The translations under genes and the position numbers were made by a program. From contig NZ_JAHTKP010000016.1 in the NCBI RefSeq assembly GCF_019192735.1, positions 62,001 to 126,000 on the forward strand: DNA of 64,000 bases. Direction: 5' to 3'. The DNA comes from Kitasatospora aureofaciens. Its GTDB lineage: Bacteria > Actinomycetota > Actinomycetes > Streptomycetales > Streptomycetaceae. Under the pieces are notes generated by a model. It had not been told where the DNA came from, made no database searches, and worked only from the letters and a program-made list of their open reading frames with translations. Shown piece by piece: positions 24,815-32,166 of this stretch (position 1 is the first letter of the stretch; every line of letters starts with the position of its first letter).

Positions 24815-24849
24815 CTCTGCCCACGCCCGATGGGGTAACTCTGCCCATG
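24801..24849 (+). repeat. Imperfect direct repeat before the exported repeat-protein gene
   Basis: CCGATGGGGGGTAACTCTGC-CCACG (24801-24825) and CCGATGGGGTAACTCTGCCC-ATG (24827-24849) are near identical, start to start 26 bp. The first overlaps the LuxR stop. The arrangement suggests tandem activator sites or a recent duplication. Confidence 0.75.
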
Positions 24850-25015
24850 CCCTCGGCCATCTTGCCCCTTGACCCTCCCAACGGAGCAGAGGAGTGTCCA
24901 AAGAAAGAACGGTGAGGTAGCCGAGTAGCGATCCTGGTGTCTCCGGAGGTCGTTGTGGCGGTCGTTGGACGTGACGGGGCGGCGGCTACCGGTCGAGGCA
25001 TGCGATGAGATGATT

Positions 25016-26041
25016 ATGAAGAGAATATCGAAGGGTATCGGACTCGCTGCAGCCTGCCTAGGAGTAGGCGCCTATGTATACGGCATACCGGCGACTGAAG
25101 TCGGTGCCGCATCCGGTGATTCTCGTGCTACAGCAGCACAAACATTTTCAGGACGGCTCAGTATTCCAACCCTGGACTGCATATGGAGGCCGCCAGCGTT
25201 CGACCTTGCGGACACGTGCAATAACATCCCCGCACCGTCGAAGAACATCGACGTGACTAAGCATGCTGCGACTGCTGGACACCCTGGGTTCTACCACATC
25301 GTCATCAGCGGTGGCGGTGGCGGTGGCGGTGGCGGTGGCGGTGGCGGTGGCGGCAAGCCGGCCGTCACGACCAGCAGCAACCCGACCGTCACGACCAGCA
25401 GTAACCCGACGACCAGCACCAGCAGCAACCCGACCAGCACGACCAGCAGTAACCCGACGACCAGCACCAGCAGCAACCCGACCAGCACGACCAGCAGTAA
25501 CCCGACGACCAGCACCAGCAGCAACCCGACCAGCACGACCAGCAGCAACCCGACCACCAGCACTAACCCGAAGACCAGCACCGCGGCCACAACCAGCAGT
25601 AACCCGACGACCAGCACCAGCAGCAACCCGACGACCAGCACTGGTGGCGGTTCGTCGACCAGCAGTAACCCGACGGCCAGCACCAGCAGCAACCCGTCGA
25701 CCAGCACTGGTGGCGGTTCGTCGACCAGCAGTAACCCGACGGCCAGCACCAGCAGCAACCCGACGACCAGCACTGGTGGCGGTTCTTCGACCAGTAGTAA
25801 CCCGACGGCCAGCACCAGCAGCAACCCGACGACCAGCACTGGTGGCGGTTCTTCGACCAGCAGTAACCCGACGGCCAGCACCAGCAGCAACCCGACGACC
25901 AGCACTGGTGGCGGTTCGTCGACCAGCAGTAACCCGACGACCAGCACCAGCAGCAACCCGACGACCAGCACTGGTGGCGGTTCGTCGACCAGCAGTAACC
26001 CGACGACCAGCACCAGCAGCAACCCGACCACCACTGGTTAG
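25016..26041 (+). CDS. Exported mucin-like protein with Thr/Ser/Asn/Pro repeats
   Basis: A 341-aa protein. Residues 1-35 make a Sec signal peptide (MKRISKGIGLAAACLGVGAY, cleavage probably after VGAA). A short unique domain of about 60 residues has two Cys (LDCIWRPPAFDLADTCNNIP). Fifteen consecutive Gly follow (25310-25354). The rest is repeats: three 16-residue units built from TTSTSSNPTSTTSSNP, then six 22-residue units built from TTSTGGGSSTSSNPTASTSS plus NP. There is no Glu-rich or LPxTG segment. Such Thr/Ser-rich stalks are usually glycosylated and surface-exposed. An ATG two codons upstream (25010) is also possible. The adjoining DUF5819/HTTM pair could process or export it; the actual role is unknown. 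Confidence 0.72.
   Translation: MKRISKGIGLAAACLGVGAYVYGIPATEVGAASGDSRATAAQTFSGRLSIPTLDCIWRPPAFDLADTCNNIPAPSKNIDVTKHAATAGHPGFYHIVISGGGGGGGGGGGGGGGKPAVTTSSNPTVTTSSNPTTSTSSNPTSTTSSNPTTSTSSNPTSTTSSNPTTSTSSNPTSTTSSNPTTSTNPKTSTAATTSSNPTTSTSSNPTTSTGGGSSTSSNPTASTSSNPSTSTGGGSSTSSNPTASTSSNPTTSTGGGSSTSSNPTASTSSNPTTSTGGGSSTSSNPTASTSSNPTTSTGGGSSTSSNPTTSTSSNPTTSTGGGSSTSSNPTTSTSSNPTTTG
25310..25354 (+). repeat. Poly-Gly (GGTGGC) simple repeat
   Basis: Alternating GGT and GGC codons give 15 Gly. Slippage in whole 6-bp units would keep the frame. Confidence 0.92.
25409..26026 (+). repeat. Coding tandem repeats: 3 x 48 bp, then 6 x 66 bp
   Basis: The 48-bp units lie at 25409-25456, 25457-25504 and 25505-25552. 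After a 78-bp variant stretch the 66-bp units run 25631-25696, 25697-25762, 25763-25828, 25829-25894, 25895-25960 and 25961-26026. Units differ by only a few bases, a sign of recent expansion or gene conversion. Confidence 0.9.
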
Positions 26042-26121
26042 TTGTTGCGATTCGTCCGGCTGGGGGTGAAAGTGAAGGGGATAATCGTCGAACTGGGCGG
26101 TAAAGAGAAACGGGGTACGAG

Positions 26122-26799
26122 ATGAAGCCACCTCGGACTAGGCCGGCGGAGGAGGGAACTGAGCACCAAGGCGGCACATCCAATGTCTCGCTGATCTCGC
26201 GTCTGGTAATCGCACTGACGGTGGCTGCTGTCGCCGTCGGTGCCTTTGTCCACTTAGGGATGGTGTTCTTGAGCCTCGCCCCGCCCAACACGTTCTCCGC
26301 ACAGAATGCGGCGGCGATCAACGGTTATGTCTCTCATGAGTTCGAGCAGAGCTGGAGGCTCTTCGCCCCCAACCTGCCGCTGGAGAACACCGACGTCCAG
26401 GCCCGCGCCGCGGTGCTGAAGCCGGATGGCACCACGCAGATTACCGGCTGGACCGACCTGACAGCGACGGATGAGGCGCGGATCCGCCACAATCCGTTCC
26501 CCAGCCACACCAAGCAGAACGAGTTGCGAGCCGCCTGGACTTTCTACAGGTCCTCGCACGACGGCCAGGACCAGCCCATCGGGCTGCGCGGCTACCTTTC
26601 GCAGGAGTACGTGCGGCGCATAGCGGCCCACCGATTCGGTCAGCACCCCAATGGCGGCACGGTGCAGCTCGTCCAGGTGCGTAGCGCGACCATGCCGGTC
26701 GGCAGCCCGCCGTGGAGCAGCCCGAAGTCGGACATCGACACCGCGACCAGCTACAACGAGATGCCCTGGTGGGGCGTCAGCAACGAGGACTTCACGTGA
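26122..26799 (+). CDS. DUF5819 family membrane-anchored protein (SdpA-like position), with TTA codon
   Basis: A 225-aa protein. One N-terminal helix (VSLISRLVIALTVAAVAVGAFVHLGMVFLSLA, about residues 22-55) precedes an extracytoplasmic domain. The motif FEQSWRLFAPNLPLENTDVQARAAV is typical of DUF5819. In Bacillus SdpABC, SdpA is likewise a small membrane-anchored partner of an HTTM-type protein, SdpB. The Leu at residue 45 is encoded by TTA (26254-26256), in frame, so in Streptomyces it should need the bldA tRNA. The stop overlaps the GTG of the HTTM gene by 4 nt (GTGA, 26796-26799), so loss of translation here would also reduce its partner. Confidence 0.82.
   Translation: MKPPRTRPAEEGTEHQGGTSNVSLISRLVIALTVAAVAVGAFVHLGMVFLSLAPPNTFSAQNAAAINGYVSHEFEQSWRLFAPNLPLENTDVQARAAVLKPDGTTQITGWTDLTATDEARIRHNPFPSHTKQNELRAAWTFYRSSHDGQDQPIGLRGYLSQEYVRRIAAHRFGQHPNGGTVQLVQVRSATMPVGSPPWSSPKSDIDTATSYNEMPWWGVSNEDFT
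26254..26256 (+). promoter_or_regulatory. TTA leucine codon (bldA-dependent translation point)
   Basis: Frame count from the ATG at 26122 places TTA as codon 45 (GTC CAC TTA GGG ATG). It is the only in-frame TTA I noticed in the window. In Streptomyces TTA needs the bldA tRNA, which limits expression to later growth. Confidence 0.85.
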
Positions 26800-28091
26800 G
26801 CGGCCCCCACCGACCCGTCGCGTCCGCCGGGGGAGCCGACCCCGTCCCGTCCCCGTTCGCCGGGCTGCCGCACAGCATGAACGTGGCTCTCACCCGCGGC
26901 TTGGCCCGGATCACCAGCGGTGCCGTTTTCCCGTATCAGTCGGCCGTGATCAGGATTGGGTTCTCGCTCACCTGGCTCGCTTTCCTGCTGCGCGAATGGG
27001 TGAATCGCGATGAGCTCTACGGGCCCGACAGCCCATGGAGCTGGCAGATGGCACGCCAGCTGAACGCGGCCAACCAGGCCTTCACCGTGCTGATGTGGTC
27101 CGACAGCCCACGGTGGTTCGAAGTGGTGTACGCCGCGGCGATCGCCGCCGCAGTGATGCTGTTGGTCGGGTGGCGGACCCGGACCGCATCGGTGCTGTTC
27201 ATGGTCGGCGTGCTGGCGCTGCAGAACCGCAGCGTCTTCGAGGGTGACGGCGGGGACAACGTCATCCATGTCATGGCGGTCTACCTGGTGTTCACCCGGT
27301 GTGGCCAGGTCTGGTCGCTCGACGCGCGCCGGGCGCGGCGGATCCCGGCGGACGGCCGCGATGTCGTCGGCATCGTGATGTGGGCGTTCTTCGCCGCCGT
27401 GCTGACACTGGTCACCGTCCTGGACAAGCTGGGCGCGGGGTGGGCGCTGGTCTTCTGGGGCGCGCTGGCCGGTCAGGCCGCCTGGTGGCTGGTGCGGCGC
27501 TACGCGCCCGGCGAGCCGCGGTCGGTCGTGGAGATGACCGGCAATGTGGTGCATGCAGGGGCGATGTTGGTGATCGCCGTTCAGGTGTGCTTCATCTACG
27601 CGACCGCCGGCTGGTACAAGATCCAGGGTCCGCAGTGGGAGAACGGCACCGCCCTCTACTACGCACTCCATCTCAACGACTTCACTCCGTGGCCCGGGCT
27701 GTCGCACGCCCTGGCCGGCAACGGGCTGCTGGTCATGCTGATCACCTATGGCACGGTGATCTTCGAGAGTGCATTCCCGTTCGCGCTGATCAACCGGCAT
27801 GTCAAGAACGTGCTGCTGCCGATGATGATGTGCGGGCATGTCGGGATCGGTTTCATTTTCGGCCTGCCGTTCTTCGCACTCGGGATGATCACCGCCGACG
27901 CACTCTTCCTCCCCACCTCATTCCTGCGCTGGGCCGGTGATCGGATCGGGCGCACGCTGCAAGCCGTGCGCGCCACACCCACGTCACCCACTGTCGAGAG
28001 TCCGACATGGCTGCCGGGCGGTGCCGTCGTGCGACAGCCGATGGAAGAAGGTCACGGCGACGCTGACGGCGAAGTCGAAGCCGAGACCTGA
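26796..28091 (+). CDS. HTTM-domain integral membrane protein (SdpB/VKGC-like)
   Basis: A 431-aa polytopic protein. After about 28 disordered residues it has many membrane helices (IRIGFSLTWLAFLLREWVN, WFEVVYAAAIAAAVMLLVGW, VVGIVMWAFFAAVLTLVTVL, and others). Conserved HTTM features are GDNVIHVMAVYLVFT near residue 155, GWYKIQGPQWENGTALYYAL near 285, and MMMCGHVGIGFIFGLPFFALGMI near 350. The HTTM fold includes vitamin-K gamma-carboxylases and SdpB, which matures a toxin peptide. True carboxylase residues were not confirmed. The GTG at 26796 overlaps the DUF5819 stop, giving tight coupling, as seen for DUF5819-HTTM pairs in other Streptomyces. A cytoplasmic acidic tail ends the protein. Confidence 0.84.
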   Translation: MSGPHRPVASAGGADPVPSPFAGLPHSMNVALTRGLARITSGAVFPYQSAVIRIGFSLTWLAFLLREWVNRDELYGPDSPWSWQMARQLNAANQAFTVLMWSDSPRWFEVVYAAAIAAAVMLLVGWRTRTASVLFMVGVLALQNRSVFEGDGGDNVIHVMAVYLVFTRCGQVWSLDARRARRIPADGRDVVGIVMWAFFAAVLTLVTVLDKLGAGWALVFWGALAGQAAWWLVRRYAPGEPRSVVEMTGNVVHAGAMLVIAVQVCFIYATAGWYKIQGPQWENGTALYYALHLNDFTPWPGLSHALAGNGLLVMLITYGTVIFESAFPFALINRHVKNVLLPMMMCGHVGIGFIFGLPFFALGMITADALFLPTSFLRWAGDRIGRTLQAVRATPTSPTVESPTWLPGGAVVRQPMEEGHGDADGEVEAET

Positions 28092-28302
28092 GACCACGTG
28101 GGTGACAGGTCGCGACGCTACGTGTTCGCGCTCTCACACGTTCGGACGGGCCTGCTCCGACGGTGGTCCCCGAGCAGGCCGGCCAGCGGGCGGAAAGTCG
28201 TGCGGGTACGGTCAGTGGTAGGTGGGAGTCCCGGCGAGGGCCGACGGTGGCGGCCCTGCCCGCTACGCGAGCCAGCACCCCGACCATCACCCAATCGATG
28301 GA

Positions 28303-29580
28303 TCAGACCCGGCCCAGCCGTGCGACAAGGAGTGCCGCGTCGTCGGCGGAGCCGGCCGGACGGGCCGCCATCAGGGCGTCGCACACCTCGTCCAGGGGTG
28401 CGCCCGGATCGCGGACCGCTCGGCCGAGAATCGCGATGCCCTGGTCGAGATCCAGCACCGCGCTCCGGTCCTCGATCATTCCGTCGGTGTAGAACACCAG
28501 GAGGCTCCCGGGCGGGACAGGGAGTTTGATGTCGGGGTACACGTGGAGCAGGCCCATCCCCAGGGGCGGCCCGGGTTCGGGGGAGAGGACATCGGCGGAC
28601 CCGTCGGGCCTGATCAGCAGGGGCGGTGGGTGCCCGGCCAGCGCGAGTCGGCAGTATCCGGTGCCGGCGTCGTACACGGCGCAGGCGCAGGTCGCGGCCA
28701 GTTCGCCGGCATCGCCGGTGAACAGCCCGTCCAGGCGGGTGAGCAGCTGGCCGGGCGGCAACCCGACCGCCAGGAGCGCGTGCACCGAGGAGCGGTAGCG
28801 GCCCATCGCGGCGGCGGCCCCCACACCGTGCCCCATGACGTCACCGATCCCCAGCCCGACCCGGCCGCCCGGGAGGAGGAGCGCGTCGTACCAGTCACCC
28901 CCGGCCAAGGTGTCGTCCTCGGCGGGACGATAGCGGTAGGCCGGCTGGAACCAGGTCGCCGACGGCAGCCGCGCGGGCAGCAGATGGCGTTGCAGTGCGA
29001 GCGCGGCCAGCCGTTCACGCCGGTACAGCAGGGCATTGTCGATCGCGGTGGCGGTACGGGCCGCGATCTCCCTCGCCAGGAGTACGTCCTCGCTGCTGAA
29101 GGAACCCGCCTGCCGCCGGAAGGTCACGGCCCCGAGTACCCGGCCGACCGCGATCAGCGGCACGGCGAGGCCGCGGCCTGTGGCCCGGCCGGCCACGTCG
29201 TCCCCGTGGGCCTCGAACAGCATGCCGTCCGTGGTGCCCAGCGCCGAGCCGACGCACTGGCCGGCATCCTTGTCATCAACGGCCTGTTGCATGCCCCACG
29301 AGCGACAGCGGCCTGGATCGCACTCGTGGTCGGACTGTCCGACGACCGCCTCGACGGCCACCACGAGTCGGTAACGCCGTCCGAAGTTCGTTCTTGGCGC
29401 GGTGCGCGTCGGCAGCGGGGTTCGGTCACGCCGCAGCATGACAAGTAGCCCGACGAACGCGGCAATCGCGAGCACCCGCAGTGGTACGCCGGCGACCGAC
29501 GGCAAGGTACCGGCGTTCACCTCGACGAAGACGAGCCCGAATATGCCGCCGATGAGTCGGCCTGTCTGATCCCTTGTCAT
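28303..29580 (-). CDS. Chimeric membrane-segment/GAF/SpoIIE phosphatase
   Basis: A 425-aa reading frame. Residues about 1-80 (MTRDQTGRLIGGIFGLVFVE and a second hydrophobic run VLAIAAFVGLLVMLRR) look like the start of an unrelated membrane protein. After a junction near residue 80-105 comes part of a GAF domain (GRVLGAVTFRRQAGSFSSEDVLLAREIAARTATAIDNA), then a complete SpoIIE/PP2C domain (LAGGDWYDALLLPG, GIGDVMGHGVGAA, LLVFYTDGMIEDRS). The phosphatase end is intact, but its sensor end is truncated by fusion. A segment that would have continued the membrane protein lies inverted at the junction (about 29255-29339). It may be expressed as a fusion or be decaying. Confidence 0.7.
   Translation of the reverse strand: MTRDQTGRLIGGIFGLVFVEVNAGTLPSVAGVPLRVLAIAAFVGLLVMLRRDRTPLPTRTAPRTNFGRRYRLVVAVEAVVGQSDHECDPGRCRSWGMQQAVDDKDAGQCVGSALGTTDGMLFEAHGDDVAGRATGRGLAVPLIAVGRVLGAVTFRRQAGSFSSEDVLLAREIAARTATAIDNALLYRRERLAALALQRHLLPARLPSATWFQPAYRYRPAEDDTLAGGDWYDALLLPGGRVGLGIGDVMGHGVGAAAAMGRYRSSVHALLAVGLPPGQLLTRLDGLFTGDAGELAATCACAVYDAGTGYCRLALAGHPPPLLIRPDGSADVLSPEPGPPLGMGLLHVYPDIKLPVPPGSLLVFYTDGMIEDRSAVLDLDQGIAILGRAVRDPGAPLDEVCDALMAARPAGSADDAALLVARLGRV
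29255..29339 (+). other. Short inverted segment of the membrane-protein gene
   Basis: Read on the + strand, this stretch encodes AGILVINGLLHAPRATAAWIALVVG, a natural continuation of the minus-strand VVAVEAVVG end of the membrane segment. The right boundary is the near-palindrome GTCGGACTGTCCGAC (29331-29345 region). Boundaries are approximate. Confidence 0.5.
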
Positions 29581-29823
29581 GCGCACCGACTGGCTGCGCT
29601 GCCGTGACGGCACGTGCCGCAGCGTCACCTGGCACGCCGTGGCCGTTCCACTGGCGGCCGGTACGGGCGTACTCGCCGTCGCGATGCCCCAGGCGCAACC
29701 GGCCGACGCGGGCGATGTGGATCACAGGACAAAATGTGTGCGTTGTCGGGAGGACCAGGACGCCGCGCGGGAAGTCGGCGAGGCCGACGCGAGGCCGACC
29801 TCCCGCGCGGGCGCGTTGACGGG
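29581..29823. other. Intergenic, no confident gene
   Basis: A plus-strand frame from 29579 could start MRTDWLRCRDGTCRSVTWHA and has a hydrophobic run, but runs into antisense of the next gene and has no homology I recognise. Treated as non-coding debris of the rearranged strip. Confidence 0.35.
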
Positions 29824-30543
29824 TCAGCGCAGTTGCACGACCTTGTGCATGCCGAGGAAGGCGTGGGGGACACCGAGCTGCTCGTCGGGGATGAAGCAGA
29901 GCAGCACGTAGGTGCCGGCGGGCAGGCCGTGGGACTCGATCAGTGCCGAGTGGTCCGGCGAGATGGCGCCGAGACCCGTCGGCGGGCCGGTGAACGGCGT
30001 GGGCGGTGGCTGCTTGCCCTGCGCGATCGCATCGAAGTACGCCTGGACCTGTGAGTCGGTGGTGCCCGGGGCGACCGGCTGGATCCGCATCTCGTGGATC
30101 TCGGCGGAGTCGTTGTGCACCAGATAGGTCATGTGCGCGTCGTCCACGTCCTCCGTCAGGAAGCGGGGACGGTCGCTCTCCTCGCGCTGGATCACGATGC
30201 CGTGCGGAAAGCTCGCGAGCTGGTGCACCTGGCCTTTCGTGCCGCGCAGTTCGAGCGGCCGCACCACCGGCTTGGTGGGGTCGGCGAGGAACGCGGTGAA
30301 GTCCAGCAGGTAGACCGTGTCGGGGCTGATCTCCTCCGTGAGCTGTGCGTGCACCTGGGAGGTGACGAAGGCACCGCCGAACGCCTCGGCCTCGCCCCGG
30401 ACCGTGCGGATCCCGGCTGCGGCGGTGGCGGAGGTGTGGCTGACCGCGTCGGCCAGGTCGCGGAGCACCTGGTCGAGCGACACGCCGTTGTTGGGACGCA
30501 GAATCTGGAGCTGGCGACCCTTCGGATCGTCGGTCTTCACCAG
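29824..30543 (-). pseudogene. Secreted cupredoxin-like protein gene lacking its 5' end
   Basis: From 30543 leftwards the frame reads VKTDDPKGRQLQILRPNNGVSLDQVLRDLADAVS and continues to PAGTYVLLCFIPDEQLGVPHAFLGMHKVVQLR. This resembles exported Streptomyces proteins with a plastocyanin-like C-terminal end (Cys, His, Met ligand-like spacing in LLCFIPDEQLGVPHAFLGMHKV). Those proteins begin with a signal peptide of about 40-50 residues, absent here: at 30543 the sequence turns into an IS110-family transposase on the opposite strand. No plausible start remains within the retained part, so the gene is probably dead. The apparent upstream extension of the frame is antisense transposase. Confidence 0.72.
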
Positions 30544-30544
30544 G

Positions 30545-30946
30545 ATCGGCAAAATCAACCTCGGCCAGATCATCGGCGAGATGGGCCCGATCCTCGAACG
30601 CGCCGAGACCTGCGAGCAGTTCATCGCCGAAGCCGGCGTCGTCCCGGTCACCCGGGCCTCCGGCAAGTCCCACGCGGTGACCTTCCGCTACGTGACCAAC
30701 CGACGCGCCCGCGTCGCCGTCACGACCTTCGCCGACAACAGCCGACACGCCAGCGACTGGGCCGCGAAGATCTACAACGACGCCCGAGCCCGCAAGAAGC
30801 GCCACCCCCACGCCGTCCGCATCCTCGCCCGCGCCTGGCTGCGAGTGATCTGGGCCTGCCGGCGCGACGGCACGCCCTACGACCCCGCCACCCACCAAGC
30901 CAACAACAAGATCAAAACGGTCACCGAGGCGACTCTCGCGGCATAG
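30545..30946 (+). pseudogene. IS110-family transposase C-terminal fragment
   Basis: About 130 residues of an IS110/IS116 transposase: IGEMGPILERAETCEQFIAEAGVVPVTRASGKSHAVTFRYVTN, then WAAKIYNDARARKKRHPHAVRILARAWLRVIWACRRDGTPYDPATH. This is the C-terminal Transposase_20 part carrying the PVTRASGKS and HPHAxRILARAWxRVIW motifs. The N-terminal DEDD nuclease domain is missing, so it cannot move. The stop is at 30944-30946. It sits between two genes that are both broken where they meet it. About 90 bp after the stop probably hold the rest of the right end. Confidence 0.85.
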
Positions 30947-31038
30947 GGGTTGACTCAGGAAACTCATGCGACGAGCGCGTAGCTGGCGAGCCGTTCGCGT
31001 TTCCGCTGGCCAGGACCGAGGTGGAAGCCTGTACATTT

Positions 31039-31551
31039 ACCCCAGGCCGCGAAGTTGGCGACCAGCGCGACGGCCGCGGAGGCGGGGCGGGCGTTCAGCG
31101 TGAGCCAGGCGAGGTAGGCCGGGTAGGCCTGGCAGCCGGGGAGCGGCGGACGGGCAGCGGGGCTGCGCGGGGCGGTGCTGGTCGGGTTCCGGCCGTCCGG
31201 GGCTGAGTTGTTCGGGGCCGAGTTGGTCGGGGCTGAGTTGTTCGGATCGAGGCTGTTCGGGTCGAGGCCGCAGGCGGCGGCCAGTGCGGGCAGGGTGCGC
31301 AGGGCGGCGCTCTCGCCGTCGGCGAGGGTGGCGAACCACGCTCCGGCCGGGCGGTCGGCGCAGCGGGTGGCGAGGAGCAGCAGGCTGCGCCGGTCGGAGG
31401 TGATGATCCGGTACTGCTGGGCGGCGAGTTCGGCCAGTGCGGCGAGCGGGGCGCTGCCGTCGGCGAGCGCCGTGACCAGTGCGGGGGCGGTGTCGCCGGG
31501 CGCCAGTTCGGCGCGCAGCTGCTGGATCTGGTCGAGGATCGGGTGGTTCAC
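31039..31551 (-). pseudogene. TenA/PqqC-like gene truncated at its 3' end
   Basis: The N-terminal 170 residues (MNHPILDQIQQLRAELAPGD onward) are collinear with the intact paralogue at 22.8-23.4 kb: LADGSAPLAALAELAAQQYR, SDRRSLLLLATRCADRPAG, LPGCQAYPAYLAWLTLNARP, ANFAAWG. After ANFAAWG (31039) the sequence switches to unrelated codons that stop at 30964; the last third of the fold is lost. A Ser/Pro/Asn-rich insertion near residue 105-125 (DPNNSAPTNSAPNNSAPDG) is absent in the paralogue. Loss coincides with the IS110 scar. Likely inactive. Confidence 0.78.
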
Positions 31552-31696
31552 CAGGTGCCTCCGTGGCGCGGCCGGATCGGGGTGCGATCCCGATGTCCCT
31601 TCCTACCGTGCGGCGGCGGGCAAGGGTACGGCGACAGGCCGGGCGGGCGGCCACCCGCGGCCGCCGCGCCCATCCCGCCGTCAGGCCGTCCCGCCG

Positions 31697-32098
31697 TCAG
31701 GCCGACCCGCAGGCCGAGGCCACCTCGCCCGCGGCGCTCGCGATGGCCCCGACGTCCGGCTGCTTGCCGTTGTTGACGTCGTCCCGGGCCTTGTCGACGG
31801 CCTTGGAGAGTTTGTCGGTGGCCTGGTCCATCTTGGTGCTGCTGCCGCCCTCGCGGATCTTGTGGATGTCGTCGCCGATCTTCTTGAGCGCTTCCAGGGT
31901 GTGCTTGCGCTTGCTGTCGTCGGTGATCTGGCCGACATTGACCGCTGAGTCCATCACGTCCTGGACGTCGCCGGTGATGCTGATGGCCCGTTTGCCGCAG
32001 TCCAGCGCCTGGTCGGCGTTCTTGCAGGCGGTCACGAGCGGGGCGGCGGCGAGCAGGGCGATCGCCGCGGCTATCAGGCGGTATGGCTTCCTTGTCAT
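31697..32098 (-). CDS. Lipoprotein of unknown function
   Basis: A 133-aa exported lipoprotein. Residues 1-25 form a signal peptide with lipobox LVTAC (MTRKPYRLIAAAIALLAAAP then LVTAC). The mature part is helical and charged (DVQDVMDSAVNVGQITDDSK, EALKKIGDDIHKIREGGSST, DKLSKAVDKARDDVNNG), with Cys residues at either end (ALDCGKRA and SACGSA) that may form a disulfide. A GGAGGG site lies 8 nt before the ATG. No enzyme motif is present. It is probably monocistronic, lying 68 bp from the ketopantoate-reductase-like gene on the same strand. Confidence 0.78.
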   Translation of the reverse strand: MTRKPYRLIAAAIALLAAAPLVTACKNADQALDCGKRAISITGDVQDVMDSAVNVGQITDDSKRKHTLEALKKIGDDIHKIREGGSSTKMDQATDKLSKAVDKARDDVNNGKQPDVGAIASAAGEVASACGSA

Positions 32099-32166
32099 GT
32101 CACTATCCCTCCCGCTCTCACCAACGCCGAAACGTCCTGCGGCGGTTCCGCCGCCGCCCGGAACGA

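Noticed and set aside
25371..26035. Regular repeats resembling a CRISPR array
   Set aside because: Units are in-frame and coding, there are no unique spacers, and no cas genes are nearby.
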